From NCBI RefSeq assembly GCF_000699445.3, contig NC_067196.1:3782001-3846000 (forward strand): a stretch of 64,000 nucleotides of DNA. Direction: 5' to 3'. The position numbers and the translations under genes were made by a program. Positions 11,350 to 22,339 of the stretch are shown piece by piece. Source of the stretch: Schistosoma haematobium. Taxonomy: Eukaryota; Platyhelminthes; Trematoda; Strigeidida; Schistosomatidae. Positions within the stretch are counted from its first letter, which is position 1. The number at the start of each line of letters is the position of its first letter. The notes beneath the pieces were generated by a model. The model saw only the letters and a program-made list of their open reading frames with translations. It did no database searches and had not been told where the DNA came from.

Positions 11350-11399
11350 TGTCCGGTCATTAAAAAGGGGTCCTTTTCAAAAAGAGAGGGAGATGCAAT

Positions 11400-12767
11400 A
11401 ATCCTCAGAGACAAAAATGATCTATGAACAAAAAAGTGGAGAACTGTAGATTGTTAGGACCAAACTACTAACAGATACAGTAGAAAATAAGGTACTCAAG
11501 AGTACCGACAATAAACTAATTGCGAAACAGTAAACGATACTCTAGTCGAATACTTTAACTAAAATAAATTCAATTAGACTGAGAACAATAGTCTTGATAC
11601 GTAATAAACGATCATACCAATAAAATTTACTCAGCGAGAAAAGATACCACTGTCCTATTTAATTAGCGCGCAATGAAACAATAATTCGTCATCATACTAC
11701 TGTAAATACACCCAACAGGAATGTTTCTTTAACGTCATGAGTAATCAGGCAGCAAAGGTAGCTCTTCCGACATAGCGATCGGTTTGTGTAAGGGCCCAAT
11801 TTAGTAAAATACCTGTTTTATTCTATTCGTGGCAAATATTTTAGTGGATACCTTTTTTTGAGGACAAACGGAGCTGTTTTATAAACAGACGCAGTTTACC
11901 TATTTCGAAAATCCGGACAGTCAGGGAGACCATTGTGAAGTATTTAGACTCATAATTATATGAACTTGAAACAAATGTATCGCTAGACCTTTAAACGATA
12001 TTTGGGAGACTTGTAGCACTAAATTAATTCTCGAGTGGTTCAAACCCTTGGTCAGAGATTTTCGTATTACTCTTTTTTTGTCATTACAGTGTAAGTTCAC
12101 TAACTATTTATTATCCTCCGGTTTTTAAACTTTGTTGAAGATTAATGTAGCAATCTTCTGAAAATTGATTAGGAAACTCAATGGTATTGATTATTTTATG
12201 ACGACTCAAATTCTACTAGATACCCTCTGTCTTATCATGAGTAATATGGATGCATGTGTGGAAAAGCAACTGAAGTATACCGACTGGTTACGTGTAAGAC
12301 CCTTACTAACCAAATCGGAATATGTTTTGGACTTATTCATGTTATGAACCACTCCCTAACACAATAGTAGACTGGAAGAGCACTAATGCAATAGGACTAG
12401 GACTGTTGGTTAGAGCACATATTTGTTTTGGGGTCAAACCAGTAGCCAATACAAGTGACTAAAATCTAGGTGATTCAACGTAAAACCTCTAGGGTTGCTA
12501 CAAAATACCTAATTTTTGTTTTTCAAGCATTTAAGATTATATTGCTATGCTTTACCTATTCTTCGGTTTACTTGTTTACTAATGGTCTTTCGATTCGCAG
12601 TTATTTGTCTCTTGATATCTTGATATAGTACTAATGAATCCTCCAACCAGTGTTTTCGGGTCGTTTTCCGAACCTCTTCAATTTTGAAAGTTAATATTCA
12701 GTTGATATTGCTGGCCTTACTTTTCTTTGGTTATCTATTGGCATGAACTAAGGAAAAAAACTTCGGA
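11400..12767. other. Non-coding sequence between CR1 LINE and SINE
   Basis: AT-rich with no frame that I can tie to a protein. The N-terminal exon of EBP2 would be expected somewhere between 812 and 13360, but no acidic coding segment with a good donor site is evident here. A short frame at 12165-12347 has no recognisable homology. Confidence 0.4.
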
Positions 12768-13090
12768 GTTTATTTATTTGAGCACATAAGTATTGGTACA
12801 AAGGAGCACCGAATACATATGCGCCATACAAGTCACTTAGTTTGTGTGTGGGCTGTGATACTGCCCGGGTGCCCAGGTTGAAGCAGGTGGTTTTCTTAGA
12901 GGGTCACACCTAAGGCCTTCGACCTAAAGATCTGATCCACAAGTCAATAGACCAACGTGAGGAAATGCGGTCTCATTGTAATCAGTTACCAATAATTGGC
13001 CCATATACCTTTTGTTTCCTCAGGATGCTGGACCCCATGTGCATCAGTGGTTTGGAATAAGGTTTTTCTAACTCCCCTAGGTGTTTTTTT
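12768..13090 (-). mobile_element. SINE-1 (tRNA-derived family), 5'-truncated copy B
   Basis: Antisense copy of the SINE defined at 19317-19873. Its A-rich tail appears as tttatttatttgagcacata at the left end. It keeps the 3' body with gggtgcccaggttgaagcag and ccttcgacctaaagatctga and runs to about 13090. The tRNA-like head is absent. Confidence 0.75.
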
Positions 13091-13359
13091 TGTAAATTCC
13101 ACGCTTCACATCTTGTTTACTTTTCTCTATATCAAATGATTTCAAATTTTCAATCTGTTCCATGCAATTCATTCCAAGAAAACTGGTTAATGTATCTGAC
13201 TTCCAGACAGATTGTGACTGAACACAAGATCTTTTTTCTAATTTAGATTATTGGGTGATTATTTCAAGATTTTACTTCTCATTACGACGAACAATAATGA
13301 TTATTTAATTTGTTAGTATAATTTTATTTTTCTTGCAAACCTCTTTTGTACTTGGACAG

Positions 13360-13517
13360 TCAGCTCTAATGAATACTCTCAATAGTATTCGAAAAAATCT
13401 TCCATGGATCGAGCGATTAGATGTCACATGTATGGCAGCTCCAGCTCAAAAAGATTTAGATTTGGATGACTTACAACATATCGACCCAGATGATGATTTT
13501 AAACGTGAAAACTTTTT
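13360..13517 (+). CDS. EBNA1BP2: EBP2 exon a
   Basis: Acceptor ttggacag ends at 13359 and donor gtaagt starts at 13518. It encodes [20 protein letters not shown] and later [13 protein letters not shown], the start of the conserved EBP2 domain. In yeast and human this region is preceded by an acidic segment that is not seen here. The first in-frame ATG is at 13369. Confidence 0.88.
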
Positions 13518-16500
13518 GTAAGTTCTATGTAGTTTACGAACAAACATTTTCATTTTGAACTTAAAATTACATCTTTAAGATTCACTGTCTTAGGTTTAAG
13601 TTACTTATTATTTATGTCAATAATTCGGCTGGTTTCATACCAACAATGAAGCAACAATATCACATCAAGGCTTGAGGATAACTCTGCAACGTTACTCATT
13701 GTCCATTGATGTAATTAAATACACTAGCACCAAAGAACAGAATCGACACAGGTGCTCCAAAGAACATTGTCGAAATTCCATTTGTTGTTTTGTGTTTAAA
13801 CACATACATATGTGACTTGTAATTCTTGATTGTATGTAATCCACTGAAGTGCTTATTTTTAAAATGACGCTCACAAATCTTCGGAAATACCATATAAGAT
13901 CAACCACAAGCCAATATCTCTTGAGTTTACATTCACATTCTCAGATAAGTAAAATCAGCATTGTCAATTAATTCTCTCGAAAGACATTAATTTTCATGTT
14001 TGCTGTTGAAGGACGTTAGTTGTATACATATATTCAGTATCACTCCATTCCATCCTAATAATCTCCAGTCTTTTCTCTTGTATTTTCAATTTTTTATACG
14101 GTTAACATATTTAACACTGCACTATTGATGGTCTGTATTTTAATACAATTATTAACCTATAATTCCAGTAAATAAATACACCTAGATAGCATTACACTCG
14201 ATAGGTACTTCTCATACTTTCTCTTAGTTCTCCCTTTTTAATTAAAATGTGATTGTAACTTTTCAAATGTTTCATAGCCTTCATATATCCCCTTATCTCT
14301 TTTGTTTAGTTACTGTGTAGCTCAGGCAGCGGTGCTTATAGCTATACCTCAGTTACACGCTTTAGATGTACCGACTAAACGTCCATCTGATTACTTTGCA
14401 GAAATGGTCAAAACAGATGATCACATGACAAAGGTTAGTTTAATTGTTGCCATTTCGCAAATAACATAAAGTAGACGACATACAGCTGTACTGTTGGATT
14501 TCGTCTGTGGACAGAATATCTTACACCAAATTTAAATGAATCTTATAAATCTTGATAGTTTTGATCACGAAACACATCCTTAGTTCAAGTCAAGTATGTT
14601 GTTGGGAGGAACTGGTCATATCATTAATTAGTTGGATATTTTGTCAATAATAGATATCAAATTTTTATTATAACGGATTAGCTTGTCCTAACACGTGTGT
14701 TTCGCTATGAAACAAAGTGCTTAAGTAGACTGTCGACATCACCGGTCAGATATTTACTCTGTTTTTTTTTCGGTTTCAAACATAATTTCTTCTAAATCAC
14801 ATATTGATTGGCAAAAAGTCAATTTTCCCAGGTTTGTATGTGAATGTGTGCATTCGTCATCTAGTGTTCTGAAGTTGATCCAAATTTAAACATTCACTTA
14901 TGAAACCTCCACTGAAATCAGAACAGTTTAGTTCGTAAATTTGTGATCTTTTTTAATTTGCTGTCCCATCCCTTCTATAATCATTGAGTCACCAATTTTT
15001 ATTCAAGTACTAATCGACAGAAAAACAGTGGTGTCTAACATTGGGTTATTCATATCAAATTATGTTCCATGTATTAATTTATTCTAATTGGATGTGCATA
15101 GTTAAGTGATTGGTGTATGACTGACTGGTTCGTATGCATATTGTTGGTGTTTTTTAATAGATAATTATGAAATAGGTTGATTTTATAAATATTGATCTGT
15201 GGATGTTGTACTGGGTGATGATGTTTAAGGATAAAGTGTTTGTGGTTTATTAGTAAATGAACGGTTGGTTTATGTGAGTGGATGAAACGACGGCAAGGTT
15301 TGGGATAGGGTACTAGATAAATTCGACAAATCAATCAATGAGGTAGTGAATTTTCACCAACTAAGGTGGTTAATACATGTGTTGGTATGCCCATCTACCA
15401 CACATCGACCGGCGATGTTGTCTGATGTAGTGGTAGACTGCAAGAAATCTAGGGCTGGCCAAACTTAGGCGTGGCATCAGTCCATAAAGTCAATGGCAAT
15501 TTGATTGAGACATGCCAACAGGGGTTGACTACTTGGTTGGGGAGACGTTGGCTGACATGGTTCAGAATCGTTTACCCTGGCTCGAGTGCATTCAATTGAT
15601 GCTGATACTTTGTTTGTTTTATTGCGTTCTAACTGCTGGCATCTTATTACTAACTACTTGAACCCGTTAATCGAAATATACAAATCACAATAAAGACATG
15701 GTAAATAAAAATTTATTTGATGCTCAAGATAAACCAAATAACTTCCGAATACAGTTATATTTGTATGACTTACATCGATTTATGGTCAAATTTATATACA
15801 CTAAATTGAATAGTACTTGACGCTAATTAATGAAGGATTCACCGAGTAAGCATAGATGTACAATATTACAAAAAAACCGTCTGGGACCAACAGGCATAAA
15901 TAATATGATAGCTCTTTAAAATATGTCTAGATATCATAGATGATTGAAAAAGAAATCAATACCATAGGCCATTGACACTTCAATCGAGTAAATCTTCGTT
16001 CATCATATCAGTTTGTTTAGGCTATAGCGATTGATAGATGTCTCCTGTTTAGAACGACCCCTGATTGTATTTCAATTACTGGTTTTACGAGACTGAGGTA
16101 GACTATAATTGTAATGGACTGTAAACACCTGAGTGCATTACTACACATTGTCTTCTCAACTATGCAGCGTTTGCGATTGTGCTATACCAATAACTACTAA
16201 TCTTATATCCTATTGTTGTAATTGAATGTTTATAAATTTTTTGATGAATAATGCTACAATTGAGGTTAGGGATAACATTTACCATACTAACGCTCGATGT
16301 TAATCTAATGAAGCATCTACTGCTTCATGATTTAATTCAGTGGTGTTTATTCATAGTGATATAAACTAAATTAAAGGTTAGGTAATATCGTATTGCAGTT
16401 TGTTTGAGGTCGTCAAGCTTAGTTAATATGATTGAATTTTTTTTACTTTAGAGTTACAAATCTTTTCCTTAACACATTAATGCGTAGTCTGTTTAGCAAA

Positions 16501-19500
16501 TATGTGAAATTCTTCATTTTAGATATATTCCTAAAAGTGTTTGGAAGCCAGACTTTGACTGCTTCGTTAACTTTTTCACATTTTTTTTCAATCCTAAATA
16601 TTTCGCTAAGACAGAATGCACAATGGATTTCCCTAATTCTTTTCATTTGTTAGTCGTACAAACAGTAAATTGTTGATTGAACGGCATAAAAAAACTGCTC
16701 ATGTTTGATGTCTCCATAAATTCAAGAGATTGATAGTCATCCTGGTTTCTCATCTTACAATCCTCACTAAAATACTTTAAACACTTAGAAGAGTTATTTC
16801 CTCTATTTTTTTCATCTCTATAAACAACCTTCCAGCATATCTTTAATTCCCTGGCAGTTTTCCGCGAATACCACGTAAAATTGGACTATCTCAGTTTGCT
16901 TGTTTATTGAATAAGCCATGTTATTTTAAATCCCATCTTGTTTAGATTTTGATTGATCATTGTCGAACGCGTCGACAACTTCACTTATCTTGGAAGTCTG
17001 ATCAGCCCAAATGGGTTGGTGTCTGACGAAATCTCTGTACGGATTCAGAAAATTCTTTTGATTTTGTCACCTATGGTGAAGGCGAGATATCCGTCTATCA
17101 ATCAAGGGACGGGTATACTGCGCGGCAGTTCGTTCTGTTCTACTTTACGGCTGCGAAACGTGGCCATTAAGAATAGAAGATACTCATAAGCTACTAGTAT
17201 TTGATCCCAGATGCCTTAGAAATATTGCTTGTGTCTTCCGGGATCACCGAATAAGTGATAGTGAAGTTAGACGCAGAGTATTAGGGAATGATGGTAAATC
17301 GCTTGATGAGGTTGTTAATCTTCATCGACTGAGATGGTTGGGCCACGTGTTGCGTATGCCTGAACACCGATTACCACGACGTTCAATGCTAACCGGTGTT
17401 GGGGATGGTTGGAAGAAAGTTAGGGCCGGCCAAACTAAAACGTGGCATCAGTGCTTGAAGTCACTAACTTCTAGTCTGAGCCATGTTAGTAGATGCAGAC
17501 TACTTAATTGGGGTCCGCGTAACTATCGTAACTAATGGTTGTAGACTGTGTGACATGGCTCAGAATCGATCACAATGGCGTCGGTGTATACACTCTTTGT
17601 CTTCCCTTAAACTAAGAGATTAAAATCGCTTCATATCTTTCTTTCTACCAATTAATTCTTTCTTCCTGTATTGTATCCTTATGCTCAATCTTTCTTTTAT
17701 ATATTACCACTACTGAGTTAACTAATTCTATGAGTTCAGTGTTCATGTTGTTGTGCTAACGAGGTATGGCAACTTTGACCGATGCATTATATTTGCCTGG
17801 TCCTACGTTGTAATTGACTGGCTGACTGATCAACCATTCATAAAAACCTTTAGATATTTCTTTAAATTTTGCATATTAATTTGTGTTTAATTGAATAGGT
17901 TAAAAAATATCTAATTGAAACTAAACAAAAATTAGCATTACGTGAACGTGCTAGACAAATAAGAGAACGACGTAAATTTGGTAAACAAGTTCAACAGACT
18001 GTTAATCAAACACGTAAAGAAGAAAAACGTAAACTAACGGAAGCTGTAAAGAATACATGGAAAAAAACTGGTAAAAAAAACATTGTTTTTAGTGTTATTG
18101 TCTTTTTATCAATTTTCTTCTAGTATAAGCCATAGGGACGAGGAATTACAGTGGTTTCTCGTTTCTAAGTACAAGTAATAATGGGGATGCAAATATAACA
18201 ATTGGCTACCCAATTACAACGGTTCAGACGGAGCCGATTTCTCCAATTATAACAGATATATACTTTACTCGCTTATACTTCTCACTTGATTGATAGCTGT
18301 TTCGTCGTAATATGAGGCTCCTCGACTGTGCACTCACAAGTGGTGGAGTTCAGTTGTCATTAATAACAATGAGTAGTTGTCACGCTATATCTGAAATTTT
18401 TCATTCGGGCGTTGACGTAGTGTTCGTAATCGTCAAGCTTTTGCCATGAGATCCGAAATGCTTAGGTTTAATTCCTGGTAGATGTTGTATGTATGGATCA
18501 CTAAGGAGTCACATACTAAGACCAAACGGCTATTCAGAGCCCCCTGGATTTTAGTATTACCCTAAGTAAGACCAATCTGTGACAATTACAACTTACAAAC
18601 TAAATCGTTTTTCATATGGTCACTTCAACTGGTTAAATTGTCAATTGTTTATGCAAACTTATTTTTTTGACTGTGATTATATGAACTATATCATCTTTAT
18701 GACTGATTAACTTAACTGTGCAGATTTCGAGTTCTGTGATTTAAATAGTTTAATTGCGAAGCTTTGACCGATGTTTTGAACAACAATATTATGGCTTACT
18801 TCTAGTAGATTCGAGCTTATTAAAGTCTGTGCTTTGTTACTTTATTCTTTGTTAAATTCATTGACTGTCTCAAATGAACAAGAATGTTACATACTAGCTA
18901 ACAGATATTTAGATTATTCAGAACTCCATTATAAAATTTCATAGACCTCTATTGTGAACAGAAGGTTTTTTAATAACCATGTCGACAGAAAACTCTCCGA
19001 CTGTGGTACATATGTATTCATCGAAGCGCTCTTCAATCCCATCGTCAGATACATCGTAATAATTGTATTTATTTATTATTAGTGGCTTTATTCAGTATTA
19101 TATTTTGGTACAATATAGGATTCTCAGCACAAAGTATTTTAACAAATTTCCTATTTCTTATTTCTTGATCAATTCTGACCATAAATATTGAGTGATGATT
19201 GCCAATTAGATGTTAGCAGTCCAGTCAATCGACATCGAAATAATGTATATTCTTTTCTCTGTACATTGCCAACAACCACGATGTCTCTGGTTGGGTCTTT
19301 GGTAACTGGTACAGCGTAGATGGACTGGCCGAGAGGTCCAAGGCGCTGTTTTGAGGCACCAGTCGGAAAGGACGTGGGTTCGAATCCAGCCCCCGAATGC
19401 CCTGGGGAGAGTCAACTCTCCCTCTCGACATGCTCTCACATAGCCACGTGCATACAACCACTACCACAGAAGTCCTATCCCCCACTTTCACTTTTACGAA

Positions 19501-22211
19501 ATTTGGAGGACGAAAAGCGAATGCCCGACGCTCTAAACGGGTTGGTGATCACGGAGAGTCCACCTAGGGGAGTTGGAAGGCCCCGATTCTAAACCAATGG
19601 TGTACATGCGCTCCACGATCCTAAGGAAACAAATGGCGTATGAACCTATTGTTGACGACCGGCTACCATGAGACTGTATCTCCTGACGCTGCTCCACTAC
19701 CTTGTGGATTAGACCTTTAGGTCGAAGACTCTGGGTGTGACCCCCTCAAAAAACCACCTGCTTCGGTTTGGGCACCCGGTCAGTATCCTAGCGCTTACAT
19801 AAATCGAATGATTTGTGTGGCGTATATCTATTTGGTACCTTCTTATACCCATGTTTATGTGTTCAAATAAATAAACTGGTACAGCGAAATGTAAACTTTT
19901 CAGAAACGCACCTGAATAGTTTATACATATAATTGACATAATGATCTGTTAAAACAAACAAAGAAACAGATAACTTGTTGAAATATCTAGATGGCAGTAA
20001 CCGACTATATGAACTTATCTTTTAAAAGTTATCTTTTTTCTTCACATTTGCATATACATAGTACTTTTTATGAACCGTTTTATTTTCATTAATATCCTCA
20101 TTGTTTATTTATAATGATAGGAATTAATCGTGAAGAAAAACTAGAACAAATATTAAATGAATTTAAGAAAGATTATGAACCGAAAAATGATAAGTCCAAC
20201 ATGAAAACATCATCATCAAAGAGTTTTCATACAGCAAAAGATTATGCAAATCGGCGAAAGTAAACAAGTGTTTTCTTTATCTTAAGATTTTTTTTCTTTA
20301 TCATGTTAGATTATGTTAGCAGAAAGATAACAGTGACTAGTGGAGTTCAACTGGATCGGTTGTGAGATAGTAACTCACTGAGGACAATGATGGATGTGTC
20401 ACTCAATTTTGTAGATTCGTTGAGGTTTATATATTAACACCGTTGGATGCCGGCCAGCTCAGTGGTCTAATTATTAAGCGCTCGCGCGCGAGACTGAGAG
20501 GCCCTGGGTTCGAATCTTGCGAGGCGGGATCGTGGATGGGTACTGCTGAGGAGTCCCACGACAGAACGAAACGGCCGTCCAGTTGAATCCATGAGTTCAT
20601 TAAAACTAGACCACCATGAAAAACTCGGAAGCACTGCACGACCGTTTCGTCCTATTGTGGGGCTCCTCAGCAGTATGCACCCGGCTTCAATTGATTCATG
20701 AATTCAACTATTTAATTCTTATCTTTCTGCTGACATAATCTATCAGGACAAATTAGAAAATTAAAGATAACGGTTATTGCTGGTGCATAATAACTATTTA
20801 AAATGTAAAAATATTCTCTAAATCTAAACAAAATTCCCATGTTTACCTGTTATCGATTATTACAATGTGCCATTACCATGGACAAATATCACTTACCAGC
20901 GTTAGGTACCACAACAGACAATATAAACAATGGTAACGATATATACCAGTCAAATGGTGCTTCATTTACCGGAAGGTTATGTATATATATATCCCGTAAG
21001 TGGTCCTATAATGAATAATTATTATGATTCAATTGAAGCTAGACCACTATGGAAAACCTGGAAGCACTGGACGGCCGTTTCGTCCTAGTATGGGACTCCT
21101 CAGCAGTGCCCATCCATGGTGGTCTAGCTTCAAGTGACTCATGATTTCAACCTGTGAAATTTGTAAAAAAAATCTCCACAAAACCCATTCTGAGAATAAT
21201 TACTAGTTTAGGTTAAATAAAGACACATTCAACTTGACAAGTTCAGCAACAACAGTCAACTCTCTGCACAAACGATTATGAACAATGACCTGTTCAGTAT
21301 GACCAGATAGATAATAGGTATACCAACTGGTGGTAAGAGAGTACATTTTCGTTAACCAGTGAAAAATGGTGCTCTAACATCGATTGGTTCATGATCTTAA
21401 TCAAAAACTCAACAATCTCCACAAACTCATACTGAAAAATGTACTATAAGAGAGTAGTTGCTCACAAGTAAATGCAGTTATTTGTCTGAATGTTGATGAC
21501 TGTTTTTTCAAGAGGATGAGGATCAGAGTCATATTTTTACACTCGTATAACCAACGAAAGACTTCGCAAGATACTCAACATACATTGGCCATATACCATC
21601 ATCAACAGCATTTTGGGGGAGGAGAGAACAAACCAGCTTCCAGCTGAACAGGAAATTAGAAAACGTTGGAAGTGGATAGGATATACATTACGGAAATCAC
21701 CAAACTGCATCACGAGACAAGCGCTAACTTAGAATCCTGAAGGAAAGCGGAAAAGAGGAAGGCCAAAAAACATATTACGTCGGAAAATAGAAGCAGATAT
21801 GAAAAGAATGGATAACAACTGGAAAGAATCGCCCATGACAGGGTTGGATGGAGAATGCCGGTGGACCGCCTATACCCCTCCACGAGGAGTAACAGGCGTG
21901 ATGACGATATGCAGAAAAGATATTTTCCAATAAAAAACAACTGTTCCTGTCTTTTAGATTATTTTATATTTATACGTTTTGTTTTTGATTTTAGAATTAA
22001 TCAAAAACGTGTTTATAAAAATAATAAATATGGTCATGGTGGACAAAAAAAGCGTCAAAAACGTAATACATCTGAATCAGTTAATATTGGAGCACGACGT
22101 GATTTCAGTCAATTAAAACATCAAGCTACACCAAATAAAGCTAAACAAATTCGTTTAAATTATCGTAAATTAAAACAAAAACATAAAAAAATGACAAAAA
22201 AACGTGGTTAA
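13360..22211 (+). CDS. EBNA1BP2: rRNA-processing protein EBP2 (five exons, N-terminus missing)
   Basis: Joined exons 13360-13517, 14310-14433, 17899-18070, 20121-20259 and 21995-22211 give 269 residues. All junctions are GT-AG and phases fit (2, 0, 1, 2). The product matches EBP2, a nucleolar factor for pre-rRNA processing and 60S subunit assembly: [11 protein letters not shown], then [19 protein letters not shown], a basic coiled region with RRKFGKQVQ, and a basic tail with [20 protein letters not shown]. Human EBP2 is 306 residues, so roughly 40-90 acidic N-terminal residues are lacking; they should be on an upstream exon. ATG at 13369 is in frame and could start a shorter protein. Introns hold RTE, LINE and SINE insertions. 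Confidence 0.93.
13518..14309. other. EBP2 intron
   Basis: 792 bp of AT-rich intron. I see no coding or RNA feature. Confidence 0.5.
14310..14433 (+). CDS. EBNA1BP2: EBP2 exon b
   Basis: Acceptor ttgtttag, donor gttagt. Encodes [20 protein letters not shown] and then [19 protein letters not shown], the most conserved stretch of EBP2 (human PTKRPTDYFAEM). The first base completes a Phe codon with the previous exon. Confidence 0.93.
15340..15595 (+). mobile_element. LINE-B fragment, C-terminal RT region, strongly decayed
   Basis: The DNA resembles 17310-17580 (for example agggctggccaaacttaggc beside agggccggccaaactaaaac) and keeps the order of that copy down to the [12 protein letters not shown] end (tgacatggttcagaatcg). 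No open frame remains. Confidence 0.65.
16940..17830 (+). mobile_element. LINE-B (RTE-like) 3' portion: RT C-terminus and 3' UTR
   Basis: Encodes [20 protein letters not shown], then [20 protein letters not shown] and [20 protein letters not shown], the C-terminal part of an RTE-like LINE, with frameshifts. A 3' UTR (17580-17830) follows; matching copies occur alone at 26615-26855 and 58180-58460 and, with coding sequence, antisense at 36735-37345. The element ends in repeats of tgac (gactggctgactgat). Confidence 0.8.
17899..18070 (+). CDS. EBNA1BP2: EBP2 exon c
   Basis: Acceptor ttgaatag at 17891-17898, donor gtaaaa at 18071. Encodes [20 protein letters not shown], then [20 protein letters not shown] and [12 protein letters not shown], the basic coiled segment of EBP2 (human RALRKYGKKVQTEVLQKRQQ). 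Confidence 0.93.
18071..19303. other. EBP2 intron
   Basis: AT-rich intron with no recognised feature. The part 18400-18560 has repeat-like composition, but I could not match it to another place in the window. Confidence 0.45.
19317..19873 (+). mobile_element. SINE-1, full-length tRNA-derived copy with 13-bp target duplication
   Basis: A 557-bp element flanked by the direct repeat aactggtacagcg at 19304-19316 and 19874-19886. The 5' head is tRNA-like (Ser/Leu class with long variable arm): box A around 19326-19344 (tggccgagaggtccaaggc) and box B gggttcgaatcc at 19376-19387. A body of about 450 bp follows, ending in an AATAAATAA tail. The tRNA head provides an internal polymerase III promoter in such elements; reverse transcription is supplied by a LINE. 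It sits in an EBP2 intron. Seven other copies in the window lack the head. Confidence 0.88.
20121..20259 (+). CDS. EBNA1BP2: EBP2 exon d
   Basis: Acceptor aatgatag at 20113-20120, donor gtaaac at 20260. Encodes [20 protein letters not shown] and [15 protein letters not shown], linking the coiled region to the basic tail. The family is least conserved here. The frame joins exon e as [13 protein letters not shown]. Confidence 0.85.
20440..20705. mobile_element. SINE-2 (hammerhead SINE), head-to-head pair
   Basis: A forward copy (20440-20600) has a tRNA-like head (ggccagctcagtggtctaat, box B gggttcgaatct at about 20505-20517) followed by a hammerhead-type core, ctgctgaggagtc ... cgaaacggccgtcc. 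A second, antisense copy follows at once (20600-20705, gaccgtttcgtcctattg). Helix II of each carries mismatches, so neither looks fully active. The two together could form a long hairpin in an EBP2 intron transcript. Confidence 0.75.
21025..21160 (-). mobile_element. SINE-2, partial copy with intact hammerhead
   Basis: Antisense copy lacking the tRNA-like head. It contains the ribozyme at 21064-21109 and the 3' body (antisense of ggtctagcttcaattgactc). Located in the last EBP2 intron. Confidence 0.75.
21064..21109 (-). ncRNA. Hammerhead ribozyme of SINE-2, intact core
   Basis: On the minus strand the order is helix I gcactg, core ctgagga, helix II gtcc/ggac, core gaaa, helix III acggccgt with cleavage triplet gtc, then cagtgc, the other strand of helix I. 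All core bases fit the hammerhead consensus (CUGANGA, GAAA, NUH). Helix I pairs at 6 of 6 positions and helix II at 4 of 4. Helix III is a perfect palindrome with no loop, as in the Smalpha ribozyme, so cleavage may need a dimer. Activity is inferred. Confidence 0.72.
21530..21905 (+). mobile_element. RTE (SR2-like) LINE, 3' fragment
   Basis: Encodes [31 protein letters not shown] and [20 protein letters not shown] with stops and shifts, ending in gaggagtaacaggcgt, the 3' end shared by other RTE copies here. It lies in the last EBP2 intron and ends about 90 bp before the final exon. Confidence 0.8.
21995..22211 (+). CDS. EBNA1BP2: EBP2 exon e, C-terminus
   Basis: Acceptor tgattttag; stop TAA at 22209-22211. 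Encodes [40 protein letters not shown] and a tail of [14 protein letters not shown]. The KYGxGG-KK-xxxNT motif and lysine-rich end match the EBP2 tail (human KFGFGGKKKGSKWNT). It is immediately followed by AT-rich sequence with tataaatg as the nearest poly(A)-like signal. Confidence 0.93.
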
Positions 22212-22339
22212 AACATATGAACTTGTATATTTCACATTTATAAAAAAAAATTATATAAATGAAATGTGTATTCAACTTATTCTTTTGTCTTTTGAAATAT
22301 TGAAAACATGAAGTTCAATGAAGGGATCTCTTTTGAATG

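Larger units (their letters stand above)
7745..11400 (-). mobile_element. CR1/Jockey-type non-LTR retrotransposon, near full length but broken
   Basis: The minus-strand element has two-ORF layout. ORF1 begins with a PHD-like Cys/His finger (10966-11349) followed by a charged domain (10261-10710). ORF2 starts near 10255 with CYTNARSLLNKRSELGVQ, then an APE-type endonuclease and a reverse transcriptase, ending near 7792. Sequence between the two ORF1 pieces (10711-10965) belongs to the same ORF after frameshifts. Domain order and motifs match schistosome CR1-like LINEs such as SR1 or Perere families. Inactivating changes include frameshifts and an internal RT deletion. Confidence 0.85.
14434..17898. 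other. EBP2 intron with LINE-B fragments
   Basis: Holds two LINE-B pieces (15340-15595 and 16940-17830). The rest (14434-15339 and 15600-16935) is AT-rich. Frames at 15074-15334 and 16432-16653 are low-complexity and look accidental. Confidence 0.5.

Noticed and set aside
12165..12347. Candidate EBP2 upstream exon
   Set aside because: The sequence is neither acidic nor similar to EBP2, and it would need an unsupported acceptor.
19326..19390. Possible tRNA-Ser/Leu gene
   Set aside because: A and B boxes are present, but the sequence is the head of a SINE with target duplication and a long body; no proper acceptor stem end is seen.
20450..20520. tRNA-like sequence as a true tRNA gene
   Set aside because: Part of a SINE-2 copy repeated at 39205, 40023 and 56150.
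21855..21994. Extension of the last EBP2 exon upstream in the open frame from 21855
   Set aside because: The open frame runs through the end of an RTE fragment and a pyrimidine tract; the tgattttag acceptor at 21994 and frame with exon d define the true start.
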